Shown here: positions 1 to 9,574 of the stretch, piece after piece
Position numbering within the stretch: position 1 is the stretch's first letter
How the letters are laid out: each line of letters starts with the position of its first letter
NCBI GenBank assembly: GCA_900552645.1
Contig: USAN01000005.1
Location: 62,001 to 126,000, forward strand
DNA: 64,000 nt
Reading direction: 5' to 3'
Source of the DNA: an uncultured Bacteroides sp.
Lineage (GTDB): Bacteria; Bacteroidota; Bacteroidia; Bacteroidales; Bacteroidaceae
Program-made: the position numbers and the translations under genes
The notes under the pieces: model-generated
Told to the model about the DNA's origin: nothing
Databases searched by the model: none
The model's input: only the letters and a program-made list of their open reading frames with translations

Positions 1-1665
1 GCGACCGATGATAATGGAAATATTATTAATGATACTAATGGTAATCCACTTTTAGTATATAGAAAAAATGGTAATGATAAAGAGGTTACGTACGATAAGA
101 CGCAAGAGCCTGGAAGAGAACGTAATTGGTATATGGAAGCTGCTCTTAATTGGTCTAGAAATATAGGAGAACATTCTATTTCGGCTTTGGCATTGTATAA
201 TCAAAGTAAAGAATATTATCCTAGTACCTATTCGGATATACCACGTGGTCTAGTTGGTTTTGCTGGTCGTGTTACTTACAGCTTTAAGAATCGTTATTTA
301 TCTGAATTTAATATTGGTTACAATGGTTCGGAGAACTTTGCAGAAGATAAACGTTTCGGTACTTTCCCTTCTGGATCTTTTGGTTGGGTAGTGAGTGAAG
401 AGAATTTTTGGGAAGCATTAAAACCTACAGTTAGTTTCCTTAAATTAAGATATTCTATCGGTTTGGTAGGTAATGACCGAGGAGTAACTCGTTTTATGTA
501 TACTTCTGATCCTTATTATACAAACGATTATGGTTTGATTAATAGAGGAGGAAATGGATATTTATTTGGTATTAATAACGGAACCGTTACCCCTGGTTCT
601 TATGAAAGTAGTAAAAATAATCCTAATGTGACTTGGGAAAAGGCATTAAAGATAAATTATGGCGTTGATATTAATTTCCTTGCCGATCGTTTAAAGACTT
701 CATTTGATTACTATACAGAAAATCGTAAAGATATTCTTTTGTCAGATGGAACCGCTCCAGGTATTCTAGGATTCTCTTTGCCAACAGCCAATTTAGGTAA
801 AGTTAAAAGTTGGGGATGGGAACTTTCTCTTAAATGGAATGATAAAATAGGTTCTGATTTCCGCTATAATGTAGGTTTAAACTTAATGTACAATCAAAAT
901 AAAATAGTTGAAAACAAAGAAGCTCCGCAGGCTTATGAGTATCAGAGTTCAAAGAACCGCCGTATAGGAACACGCTCACAATATTTATTCTTTGAATACT
1001 ATAATGACCAAACTACTCCTCAACGTTATCAAGAGGTATATGGAAAAGATATGCCTACACAAATTGCAGGCGATAAGTTAAAGAATGGTGACTGTGTATA
1101 TGTTGATTTGAGTGGAGATGGTATTATAGATGCTTCAGACATGTCTCGTGATTTTGGCTTTACAGACGATCCGGAATATATGGCTGGTATAAATCTAGGT
1201 TTCAACTGGAAAGGTTTTGACTTTTCAATGCTTTGGGCAGGTGCTTGGAATGTAACAAGACAGATTTCAAATGTATTCCAACGTCCTTTTACCAATCGCC
1301 AGACAGTGGATGATGGTGGTTTGCTAAAATTTCATACTACCAATACTTGGACTAACGAAAATCCCGACCCAAATGCTGAATTTCCGCGAGCTACTTTCGA
1401 AAACGGAAACAATAATTACTCTTCATCAACATTATGGGAGAAAGATTCTAAATATTTACGTTTGAAGAACTTGCAAATTGCATACAATTTTGACTTGCCA
1501 TTCATGAAGAAACTCAAATTAAATACATTCCAATTGGCATTAACAGGTTACAACTTGATTACATTTACTCCTTATGTATTTGGCGATCCTGAATCAAGAG
1601 CAAGTAACTCTCCAAGTTATCCATTGACAAAAACTTATTCATTAAGTTTAAGACTTGGTTTCTAA
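1..1665 (+). CDS. SusC-family TonB-dependent outer-membrane receptor, 5' end outside window
   Basis: The reading frame is open from base 1, so only the C-terminal 554 residues are visible; the signal peptide, regulatory domain and plug lie upstream of the window. What remains is beta-barrel: alternating aromatic strands, the loop GDGIIDASDMSRDFGFTDDP (a conserved Asp-rich turn in SusC proteins), and the terminal strand ending in Phe expected for BAM-dependent insertion. SusC barrels import oligosaccharides in a TonB-dependent way while a SusD lipoprotein caps them. A SusD gene starts 19 bases after the stop, so the two form a pair. The substrate cannot be read from the barrel; the enzymes downstream suggest pectic oligosaccharides. 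Confidence 0.95.
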   Translation, partial: ATDDNGNIINDTNGNPLLVYRKNGNDKEVTYDKTQEPGRERNWYMEAALNWSRNIGEHSISALALYNQSKEYYPSTYSDIPRGLVGFAGRVTYSFKNRYLSEFNIGYNGSENFAEDKRFGTFPSGSFGWVVSEENFWEALKPTVSFLKLRYSIGLVGNDRGVTRFMYTSDPYYTNDYGLINRGGNGYLFGINNGTVTPGSYESSKNNPNVTWEKALKINYGVDINFLADRLKTSFDYYTENRKDILLSDGTAPGILGFSLPTANLGKVKSWGWELSLKWNDKIGSDFRYNVGLNLMYNQNKIVENKEAPQAYEYQSSKNRRIGTRSQYLFFEYYNDQTTPQRYQEVYGKDMPTQIAGDKLKNGDCVYVDLSGDGIIDASDMSRDFGFTDDPEYMAGINLGFNWKGFDFSMLWAGAWNVTRQISNVFQRPFTNRQTVDDGGLLKFHTTNTWTNENPDPNAEFPRATFENGNNNYSSSTLWEKDSKYLRLKNLQIAYNFDLPFMKKLKLNTFQLALTGYNLITFTPYVFGDPESRASNSPSYPLTKTYSLSLRLGF

Positions 1666-1684
1666 TATCTTAAAAATAGAGAAT

Positions 1685-3652
1685 ATGAAAAAATATCACA
1701 AATATTTATTAAATATTACCGTAGGTTTAACACTGTCATCTGCAATTTCTACCTCGTGTGTAGATGAGATAAAATTTGGTAATGCCTTTCTTGATAAGGC
1801 TCCTGGCGGATCTATTACAAAGGATACGGTTTTTAGTAATGCAGAATACACCCGCCAATTCCTTACTAACTTATATACATATCAATATTATGGTTTAGGT
1901 TTGAACAATGATGGGCGTCAAACTTCATTTGAAAGCGCCAATCCATATGTGGGAAAATTGGATGCTTTAACCGACCTTTATATTTTTACATATAGTTCTG
2001 GTATAAAGAGTAGTTATTATAAAGGTAACTTGACAGCAATGCATGGAGTACGTTCCAATCGCTTCGATTATCTTCGTAATTCTATTTGGACTGCTATTCA
2101 TAACGCCTACCTTTTGATTGAGAATATTGATAGAGTTCCAGGACTTAGTGATGAAGAAAAGAAATCGATGGTCGCACAAACCAAATGTATTGTAGCGACA
2201 CGTTATTTTGATGTATTCCGTCATTATGGTGGAGTACCTATCATAGAAAAGACCTTTACTGGAACTGATGCCACTTACGATATCCCTCGCAATACGGCAG
2301 AAGAAACAGTGAACCATATTATTAAACTATTAGATGAGGCTATACCTGTACTACCATGGTCAGTAAGTGATCCTGAAACAGAAACAGGCCGTTGGACAAA
2401 AGCTGCAGCTATGGGTATGAAGTGTAAGGTTCTTCAATTCGCAGCCTCTCCTTTATTCAATAATAACGAGCCATATTATCCTGGTTCTACCGATAAGGCA
2501 ATTTGGTATGGATCTTATAACGCTAATCTATGGAAAGAATGTTTAAAGGCTTGTGAAGATTTTTTCACAATGCTAAATCAGAATGGCTATTATAGTTTAA
2601 CGCAAGCTACCAACACTACAGGTACTATACGTCCGGAAGATTATCGTTTGGCATATCGTTTAGGATATATGGAACAAGGAAGCCGTGAAATTATACATAG
2701 TGTTCGTGCAGCTGGTACCGATGCAGGTAATGATTCAAAAAATGTATTTAAATACTGGACTAGTATAGGACGTGGTTATTGTTCTACTGTTGAGTATATG
2801 AGTATGTTTCCATGGGCCGACGGAAAACCATTCGATTGGGATAAAACAGAGGCAGAAGGGAAACAAGATAAAATGTTCTTTACAGGCGACCCAGCCAGAG
2901 GTACTGGTGTATTAACGCGTGACCCTCGTATGTACGAAGAAATGCGTGTAAACGGTCAGCCTACAGTTTTAGATGGTGTAACAGGTAATATGTCAGGAGA
3001 TCCTGCAGAAGCATGGGTTTATGGTAATGATGGAGCACAATGTCCTATTCAGCAAAAAGGTATGTTTGCTACTGGTTTTGGAGCTATGAAATTCTGGTGT
3101 ATAAATGACTACAAACGCAAATATACCCAATGGATTATGTTGCGTCTTTCAGATTTATACCTGACTTATGCAGAAGCATTGCTTCAAGCCAACAATGATT
3201 TTTCCGGTGCACTTAAACAGATAAACATTGTACGTGCCCGCGTAGGTCTTGGCAAACTTGAAACATGCAATCCAGATAAGAACTTAACAAGCAACAAGAA
3301 TAATCTTTTGGAAGAGATACTTCGTGAGAGAGCATGTGAGATGGGAATGGAAGACACACGTTTCTTCGACTTATTACGTTATAAGAGAGAAGATATTTTC
3401 ACAAAGCAGTTACATGGTCTTGTAATGTATCGTTTGGATGATAAGGGGAATATAATACAAAAAAACTGGAAGATACAGACTCCGAAAGAACCATTTCCGA
3501 CTCGTTTTAAATATGAACTTATCAATATAGACAAAGACGATCAGTCCCGTATATGGTGGACTCAAGGATTTGATCCTAAATGGTACTTAAGTCCGTTCCC
3601 TTCTACTGAAGTAAATAAAGGTTATGGTCTAACACAAAATCCCGGATGGTAA
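1685..3652 (+). CDS. SusD/RagB-family surface glycan-binding lipoprotein
   Basis: A 655-residue protein with a short N-terminal signal and lipobox (S-C at about residue 25), so it is probably a surface lipoprotein. SusD-family hallmarks are the N-terminal segment NSIWTAIHNAYLLIENID, the TPR-type helices, the C-terminal block LREILRERACEMGMEDTRFFDLLRYKR-like region (EILRERACEMGMEDTRF visible) and the closing N-P-G-W. I chose the ATG at 1685 rather than the upstream ATG at 1655, because 1655 lies inside the end of susC and would put ten polar residues before the signal peptide. It partners the truncated SusC just upstream; the pair would bind and import a pectic glycan. Confidence 0.94.
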   Translation: MKKYHKYLLNITVGLTLSSAISTSCVDEIKFGNAFLDKAPGGSITKDTVFSNAEYTRQFLTNLYTYQYYGLGLNNDGRQTSFESANPYVGKLDALTDLYIFTYSSGIKSSYYKGNLTAMHGVRSNRFDYLRNSIWTAIHNAYLLIENIDRVPGLSDEEKKSMVAQTKCIVATRYFDVFRHYGGVPIIEKTFTGTDATYDIPRNTAEETVNHIIKLLDEAIPVLPWSVSDPETETGRWTKAAAMGMKCKVLQFAASPLFNNNEPYYPGSTDKAIWYGSYNANLWKECLKACEDFFTMLNQNGYYSLTQATNTTGTIRPEDYRLAYRLGYMEQGSREIIHSVRAAGTDAGNDSKNVFKYWTSIGRGYCSTVEYMSMFPWADGKPFDWDKTEAEGKQDKMFFTGDPARGTGVLTRDPRMYEEMRVNGQPTVLDGVTGNMSGDPAEAWVYGNDGAQCPIQQKGMFATGFGAMKFWCINDYKRKYTQWIMLRLSDLYLTYAEALLQANNDFSGALKQINIVRARVGLGKLETCNPDKNLTSNKNNLLEEILRERACEMGMEDTRFFDLLRYKREDIFTKQLHGLVMYRLDDKGNIIQKNWKIQTPKEPFPTRFKYELINIDKDDQSRIWWTQGFDPKWYLSPFPSTEVNKGYGLTQNPGW

Positions 3653-3681
3653 ATAATTTCCCAACTGAAAATTGACTAATT

Positions 3682-6513
3682 ATGAATAAAAAAAGATTAA
3701 TAGTTCCAATGTTGCTTGCCTGTACATGTATGCAGGTAGGAGCATGGGAGATAAACGATAGCATAGCTAAAGGCTATGAAAAGACACAAAAGTTATCGGA
3801 AAGAACTTCATCTGTTTCTGTTATCACCAATGAAGAATTTGATAAAAGAAGTGCTAAAAATATAGGAAATTCCCTTTTCGGTCATGGCGTAGGGTTAATA
3901 ACTCTACAAGGTAATGGTCAGTACTCTAATGCCGAACCATCATTTTATATCCGTGGTTTAAATACTTTATCAAACAACAGTCCGCTTATTTTAGTTGACG
4001 GAATTGAACGAGACATTTATAATATCACTCCCGAGGAAGTCGATAAGGTGACTGTTCTTAAAGATGCAGCTGCTGTTGCCCTATATGGTTATAAAGGTAT
4101 AAATGGTGTTATTAGCATAGAGACAAAACGCGGTAAATACAACTCTAAAGAGATTAGTATTTCCTATGACCATGGTTTTGAATGGCAAGCAAGAAAACCA
4201 AAGTTTGTAAACAGCCCTACATACGCTTTGGCTGTAAATGAAGCTTTGTCGAACGATGGTATGCTACCTCGTTACAACCAGGACGAACTAAAAGCCTTCC
4301 AATCTGGGGAACATCCTTATCTGTATCCTAATGTAAATTGGATGGATGAAACTATGAGAAATCTAGGCTCTACGAATATATATAACATAAGTTTCATGGG
4401 AGGAGCCGAGAAGTTTCGTTATTATGCATTAGGAAGTTTGATAACCAATAAAGGATTTATTGGCAATTCAAATTCAAACGAAGGTTACTCTACACAAGAT
4501 CAATATTCTAAAGCAAATCTTAGAATGAATCTTGATATTGACCTTACTAATAATACAAAACTTAGATTGAATGTATTGGGAACACTCATGGAAACTAGAA
4601 ATCCTGGAATTTTAGATACAGACATTCAAGATAATAGCGGTGATACTAACTTGTGGGGAAGCATGATATATGTTTTACCATCAGCTGCATATCCCGTTAA
4701 ATTGGCTGATGGAACATGGGGAGGTAACTCTACATGGAAGGGAACCATAAATCCTGTGGCGATGTCGCAAGGCGCAGCTTACGGCAAGCAACATGAACGT
4801 ACTATATTCGGGGATATGACATTAATTCAAGACTTATCTTCTATTACTCCGGGTTTAGGCGCTAAAGTTATGATGGCTTATGACAATACAGCATTATTCC
4901 GTGAGAATCACTCGAAGACTTTTTTATATGGAAGTGACATTGTAACCTCGTGGGAAAACGGTGTTCCTGCCACCACTAGTCATTTCAGTGAAGGTAAAGA
5001 TAGTGATATGGGTACTACTGCAAAAGTAACGGATTATAAAAAAGCTTTCAACTTTGCAGGAACTCTATATTATGATAAAGCTATCAATGCCAATCATAGT
5101 ATATACAGCCAATTAAAATGGGATTACGAGTATAGAAACTTATTGGGTATAAATACTACTTATTATCGTTATAACACATCTCTTTATACTCATTATGGTT
5201 ATAAAGACAAATATTATGCCGATTTAAGTATTATAGCATCAGCTTCAAATAAAATGGCTCCAGGCAGCAAATGGGCTGTTTCACCAACTATATCTCTTGC
5301 ATGGATAATGTCTAAAGAAAAATTCCTAAAAGACATAGCATGGATAAATTTCTTGAAAGTAAGAGCTTCAGCAGGTGTTGTTAACAGTGATCAATTGCCT
5401 TTGGACAGCGATAATAATGAAGTTTGGAACTATTATCAACAAACTTATGGCGGAGGTTCTACCTATCCATTAGGAACAAATGACGGTCTATTAAGCAGCT
5501 ATGTATTAGGACGCTTATCTTCATCTACATTAAGACATGAAAAAGCCTATAAATATAATTTTGGTATTGACGCTTCATTATTTAATGGATTGGACATTAC
5601 GCTAGATACTTATTACGAGCATCGTACCGATATTTGGGTTAATTCAAGTGGTAAATACTCTGTAATGCTTGGTTTCTCTACTCCATTCGAGAATGCTGGT
5701 GTAGTAAATAGCTATGGAGTTGATTTTGGCGCCAATTACACAAAACAAGTTGGACGTTTGAAATTAAATCTAGGTGCCAACTTCTTATTAGCTAAAAATA
5801 AAATAGTAGAACAATTAGAAGAAAAACGTCTATATAAAAACTTAGAAAGAACAAACAATCCCTTAAAACAGATTTATGGTTTACAAGCTATAGGCTTCTT
5901 CAAAGATCAAGCAGATATTAATAACAGTCCACAGCAATTGTTTTCTGATGTAAAACCAGGTGATATTAAGTATAAGGACGTAAACGAAGACAATGTTATT
6001 GACAGTAATGACATGATAGCTATAGGCCATAGCACAACAGCTCCTGAAATATACTATTCATTCCATCTAGGCGCTGAATGGAAGGGTTTAGGATTTGACG
6101 CTATGTTTCAAGGAACAGGCAGATACTCTGCCGTATTGAATACTAAAAGTATGTATTGGCCATTAATCAACAATACTACAATATCTCAAGAATATTATGA
6201 TAATCGTTGGACTAGTGAAAACCAAAATGCAAAATATCCTCGTTTAAGCTCACAAAGTAATGAAAACAACTATCAAACAAACACATTATGGTTGGAAGAT
6301 CGTTCATTCTTAAAATTGCGTAACGTGGAATTGTATTATAAGTTTCCACGTGAATTAATGAAAAGAACAAAGTTTATAAGCAATGCTAAGATTTATTTAA
6401 GAGGTATCGATTTGCTTTGCTTTGATAAGATAAAAGTTGCTGATCCAGAATATTACGGTGCAGGCTACCCATTGACACGTAGTGTAGTAGCTGGTTTAGC
6501 CATCGACTTTTAA
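3682..6513 (+). CDS. SusC-family TonB-dependent receptor without the N-terminal regulatory domain
   Basis: 943 residues. A signal peptide is followed almost at once by the plug: the blocks SFYIRGLNTLSNNSPLILVD and VTVLKDAAAVALYGYKGING are standard SusC plug motifs. The barrel ends in D-F. Most SusC proteins carry a carboxypeptidase-like regulatory domain of about 80-100 residues between signal and plug; none is visible here, and no clear TonB box (EVVV-like) can be seen before the plug. The gene starts 29 bases after the first susD and is followed 26 bases later by its own susD, so it is the second pair of one operon. Confidence 0.93.
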   Translation: MNKKRLIVPMLLACTCMQVGAWEINDSIAKGYEKTQKLSERTSSVSVITNEEFDKRSAKNIGNSLFGHGVGLITLQGNGQYSNAEPSFYIRGLNTLSNNSPLILVDGIERDIYNITPEEVDKVTVLKDAAAVALYGYKGINGVISIETKRGKYNSKEISISYDHGFEWQARKPKFVNSPTYALAVNEALSNDGMLPRYNQDELKAFQSGEHPYLYPNVNWMDETMRNLGSTNIYNISFMGGAEKFRYYALGSLITNKGFIGNSNSNEGYSTQDQYSKANLRMNLDIDLTNNTKLRLNVLGTLMETRNPGILDTDIQDNSGDTNLWGSMIYVLPSAAYPVKLADGTWGGNSTWKGTINPVAMSQGAAYGKQHERTIFGDMTLIQDLSSITPGLGAKVMMAYDNTALFRENHSKTFLYGSDIVTSWENGVPATTSHFSEGKDSDMGTTAKVTDYKKAFNFAGTLYYDKAINANHSIYSQLKWDYEYRNLLGINTTYYRYNTSLYTHYGYKDKYYADLSIIASASNKMAPGSKWAVSPTISLAWIMSKEKFLKDIAWINFLKVRASAGVVNSDQLPLDSDNNEVWNYYQQTYGGGSTYPLGTNDGLLSSYVLGRLSSSTLRHEKAYKYNFGIDASLFNGLDITLDTYYEHRTDIWVNSSGKYSVMLGFSTPFENAGVVNSYGVDFGANYTKQVGRLKLNLGANFLLAKNKIVEQLEEKRLYKNLERTNNPLKQIYGLQAIGFFKDQADINNSPQQLFSDVKPGDIKYKDVNEDNVIDSNDMIAIGHSTTAPEIYYSFHLGAEWKGLGFDAMFQGTGRYSAVLNTKSMYWPLINNTTISQEYYDNRWTSENQNAKYPRLSSQSNENNYQTNTLWLEDRSFLKLRNVELYYKFPRELMKRTKFISNAKIYLRGIDLLCFDKIKVADPEYYGAGYPLTRSVVAGLAIDF

Positions 6514-6539
6514 TTATTGATTTTTAAAGAATAACAATT

Positions 6540-8258
6540 ATGAAAATAAATAAATTAGTAATAGGAGGATTTACTCTATTGCTGTCAATGTCGGCTTGTG
6601 ATAACTTGAATTATAACGAATATACCAGTCAGGATAAAGAATATATGAAGGTTACATATGAACGAATTATTGGATTGCTAAATAATGTATACTCATTACT
6701 TGATACAGATTATGGTAATTCATACAGTGGCGGAATGTTGGCCTCTGCATGTGATGAGGCTGAATATGCCTACTCTAACAATAGCATTTGCGACTTTACC
6801 AATGGTAATTGGAGTTCAACCAATGCGCTTTCAGGCACATGGAGCAATAGTTATAAAGCTATCCAGATATGTAATGAATATTTAGCAAACTATCAAGGTC
6901 TTACTTTCGATGATTTAAAGCTTGATCCCGATTATAACAAAAATATGTTTGCTTATAAAAACTCATTTAATGAAGCAAGAGTACTTCGTGCGTATTTTTA
7001 TTTCAATCTAATACGCCAATATGGTGATGTACCTTACTTTAAGGATTTTATAAATACTGAAACGGTAAATACCCTTAAACGTACTCCGGTTAAAGAAATT
7101 ATGACTGACTTAATCAGTGAGTGTAATGAAATGGCAAAAGTACTCCCCGAAGATTATTCAAAATTAGGAGTAACGGGCCTCAATGAACCAGGTCGTGTAA
7201 ATAAATATTTCGCATTAGCATTAAAAGCTCGCATTGCTCTTTATGCAGCAAGTCCTTTATTTAATACAAATAATGATAAACAGCTTTGGCTGGATGCTGC
7301 ACAAGCAAATAAAGAGTTAATAGATGTTTGTATTAAGGGTGGAAAATCTCTTTGTAACAATTATGCTGCACTGTGGGCAGAAGATAACAGAACAAATCAA
7401 AACACAAATCTTGAAATTATTTATCTTCGCCGTCCAAATGCCAACTCAGCAAAAAATGATGTTGAAGGATGGAATTATCCTATAGGAGTTACCGGCGGTA
7501 AATCAGGTAATTGTCCTACTCAAAACTTAGTTGATGCCTACGAAATGAAATCAACAGGCAAGTTATGGAATGAAGAGAACAGCGGTTATAATCCCAACAA
7601 TCCTTACGACGGTCGCGACCCACGTTTCTATCTTACCATTGCAAAGAATGGTGATACCAAATGGCCTACTACAAATACACTTCCTCTGGAAACTTTCATT
7701 GGAGGTATAAATGGCGAGCCGGTTTCTGGTGCAACTCCTACAGGATATTACTTGAAGAAGTTTTTAATTCAGTCTATTGATTTAAGTGCTAGTAGTAAGA
7801 AACAAAATGCTATTCACTCATGGGTAGCTTTCCGTATGGCCGAGTTCTATTTAAATTATGCAGAAGCAATTTTTAAATATACAGGTTCGGCAGACGATGC
7901 AGCATTATTAGGTATGACCGCTCGTGAAGCAATAAATGTAGTACGATCAAGACCAGATGTAAAAATGCCCGAATTAGCTAAAGGACTAACGGCGGATGCT
8001 TTTTGGAAAAAATATCAAAATGAGCGTATGGTTGAGTTGGCATTTGAAGGTCACCGTTTTTATGATTTAAGACGTTGGAAGGAAGGTGAGAAACTAAAAA
8101 ATATTACTGAAATGAAAATCACCAAAGACCAAAACGGTTTATTGAGCTATCAACGTAAAATTGTTGAACGTGTATGGAATGATAAGATGTATCTATTCCC
8201 GATTCCGCAAACAGAGATTTTGAAGAATCCTAATCTTACTCAAAATACTGGATGGTAA
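6540..8258 (+). CDS. SusD/RagB-family surface glycan-binding lipoprotein
   Basis: 572 residues with a lipoprotein signal (S-A-C at about residue 20). SusD hallmarks are the paired helices around ARVLRAYFYFNLIRQYGDVP, the C-terminal ERMVELAFEGHRFYDLRRWK block and the ending TQNTGW. It directly follows the SusC gene at 3682 and should cap that barrel. Surface-exposed SusD proteins bind the polymer or its oligosaccharides and pass them to SusC. The exact glycan is inferred from the neighbouring pectinases only. Confidence 0.94.
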   Translation: MKINKLVIGGFTLLLSMSACDNLNYNEYTSQDKEYMKVTYERIIGLLNNVYSLLDTDYGNSYSGGMLASACDEAEYAYSNNSICDFTNGNWSSTNALSGTWSNSYKAIQICNEYLANYQGLTFDDLKLDPDYNKNMFAYKNSFNEARVLRAYFYFNLIRQYGDVPYFKDFINTETVNTLKRTPVKEIMTDLISECNEMAKVLPEDYSKLGVTGLNEPGRVNKYFALALKARIALYAASPLFNTNNDKQLWLDAAQANKELIDVCIKGGKSLCNNYAALWAEDNRTNQNTNLEIIYLRRPNANSAKNDVEGWNYPIGVTGGKSGNCPTQNLVDAYEMKSTGKLWNEENSGYNPNNPYDGRDPRFYLTIAKNGDTKWPTTNTLPLETFIGGINGEPVSGATPTGYYLKKFLIQSIDLSASSKKQNAIHSWVAFRMAEFYLNYAEAIFKYTGSADDAALLGMTAREAINVVRSRPDVKMPELAKGLTADAFWKKYQNERMVELAFEGHRFYDLRRWKEGEKLKNITEMKITKDQNGLLSYQRKIVERVWNDKMYLFPIPQTEILKNPNLTQNTGW

Positions 8259-8274
8259 ACTATTAATAATAAAC

Positions 8275-8307
8275 AAAGAGGATGGAGCATGATACTTCAT
8301 CCTCTTT
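8275..8307 (+). terminator. Stem-loop after the SusC/SusD operon
   Basis: Ten-base arms AAAGAGGATG and CATCCTCTTT separated by 13 bases, 16 bases after the susD stop. No T-run follows on the + strand, so this may be a weak terminator or a processing and stability hairpin that lowers expression of the lipoprotein downstream. Confidence 0.5.
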
Positions 8308-8337
8308 AGAAAAACAACAATAAATATACTAGACCAA

Positions 8338-9126
8338 ATGAAATATCTAAAAACATTTATATTCTTACATCTTTTTATTTTCATCTTCTTATTCACTTCT
8401 TGTGAAGAGAATAGTTCAAACTCTGCTACATTCAGTGGTATGGCAGTAACAATACAGGGCGATGAATATAACGGATACAAATTTTACACAGACTTTGATG
8501 CCGTACTTATTCCAACAAATATTAATCGATACTCACATTTAAAGGACGTTAAACGTGCCATAATCAGCTTTGATATGAATAATGGAGTTACGGATATAAA
8601 TCAAATAAAAGTCAACGAAACTTACGAAATAAGTTTAAATCCAAACGGAGTAAACATGGAAATTCCCACATACAATCTTAATATTGATATCTCATCACAG
8701 GAATATAAGGAGAACGGAAATGACTCTATAAATAACAACAATAAGATTCTTAATTCATTGGACCTATCGCAAGGAAGATTCTACGTACAGAATGGTTACA
8801 TGAACATTGTCCCTACATTTGATTATTCTCCAACCAAAGAAGTTTATTTTGCACTTTATTACAATGGGGTTGAAGATATCGATTTGGCAGGTAGAGAAGT
8901 TACTTTAAACCTTTACTTCAATAATAATACTGATACGCCATTTGGCAGTACAACTTCAGTTATAAGTCTAAAAATGTGCGAAGATATTTACAGTAGATTC
9001 TTGTATGAAGGAGTTGACGATAAAGATAAAATAAGCGTCCGTCTAAAGGTACGTACAAAAAGTGGGAATGAAGAAATAAAGTATTCTACTACTTTGGGAG
9101 ATCTTATGTCCAATTCCGGTTTTTAA
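8338..9126 (+). CDS. Bacteroidetes lipoprotein, NigD-like
   Basis: 262 residues with a hydrophobic signal ending in a lipobox (F-T-S-C, Cys about residue 22). The rest is predicted beta-rich with no membrane segment. The arrangement (a short OB-like region with GYKFYTDFDAVLIP, then a second beta-sandwich with FDYSPTKEVYFALYYNG) resembles the NigD-like lipoprotein family, which is common in Bacteroidetes and of uncertain function. It lies behind two SusC/SusD pairs and before a terminator, the position usually taken by PUL surface glycan-binding proteins, so it could bind carbohydrate. I infer the family from the pattern only; it could equally be an unclassified PUL accessory lipoprotein. Confidence 0.6.
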   Translation: MKYLKTFIFLHLFIFIFLFTSCEENSSNSATFSGMAVTIQGDEYNGYKFYTDFDAVLIPTNINRYSHLKDVKRAIISFDMNNGVTDINQIKVNETYEISLNPNGVNMEIPTYNLNIDISSQEYKENGNDSINNNNKILNSLDLSQGRFYVQNGYMNIVPTFDYSPTKEVYFALYYNGVEDIDLAGREVTLNLYFNNNTDTPFGSTTSVISLKMCEDIYSRFLYEGVDDKDKISVRLKVRTKSGNEEIKYSTTLGDLMSNSGF

Positions 9127-9146
9127 TATCTATTTATCGAAAATAA

Positions 9147-9190
9147 ATAATCCATCAATGAGCTTCCACTATATTGGTGGATTATTTTTA
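9147..9190 (+). terminator. Intrinsic terminator of the SusC/SusD/lipoprotein operon
   Basis: Thirteen-base arms (9147-9159 and 9173-9185, one G-T pair) followed by TTTTT. It lies 21 bases after the lipoprotein stop. Confidence 0.85.
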
Positions 9191-9283
9191 TATGATTCGT
9201 ATACTTGGTATAATTCCTAGTTTCGAAATAATAAAATACGTATATAATTAAAAAACATAATATTTAGAGAATCAAGAGACAAA

Positions 9284-9346
9284 TAAAAGGTTTTACGCGA
9301 GCCGATAAATATGTTTACGCAAACTTATAAAAGGTTTTACGCAAGC
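9284..9346 (+). repeat. Three phased direct repeats, likely operator sites
   Basis: The core TTTACGC-R-A-R occurs at 9292, 9314 and 9335, so the copies are 22 and 21 bases apart, about two helical turns. Similarity extends beyond the core: copies 1 and 3 share AAAAGGTTTTACGC, and an A-T-A-A-A segment follows in all three. The array is about 170 bases upstream of the predicted GH105 promoter. Arrays of this spacing are typical of dimeric regulators such as AraC-type or hybrid two-component proteins; no such regulator is in the window. Confidence 0.6.
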
Positions 9347-9511
9347 TTAAAAGAAAAATCAATAATGAAGTAACAAAAATATTCATACTACTAATTTTAT
9401 AAAACATTATCCAGCTCCTAATTTATTTATCATTTTTCAATAACATAAAGAGCCTACTTCATCGTAATATAAGCGTTTTGTATATAATTCAATAGTTTTG
9501 TATGATTTTCC

Positions 9512-9543
9512 ATTGGATTCAGAATGATTGAAAAATAATTTTG
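9512..9543 (+). promoter_or_regulatory. Bacteroidetes-type promoter for GH105
   Basis: A -33 element ATTG (9512-9515) and a perfect -7 element TAATTTTG (9536-9543), 20 bases apart. This fits the Bacteroides consensus TTTG / TAnnTTTG. The GH105 start codon is 31 bases downstream. Confidence 0.7.
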
Positions 9544-9574
9544 CCTCTGTAAACTTTTTTAAAATATAATATAA

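Larger units (their letters stand above)
9191..9574. other. Long regulatory intergenic region before GH105
   Basis: No gene is seen in this AT-rich stretch. It holds the three phased repeats at 9284-9346, two copies of GTTTTGTAT starting at 9475 and 9495 (20 bases apart), and a good Bacteroidetes promoter at 9512-9543. The length and the repeats suggest a regulated promoter for the enzyme operon. Confidence 0.6.
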
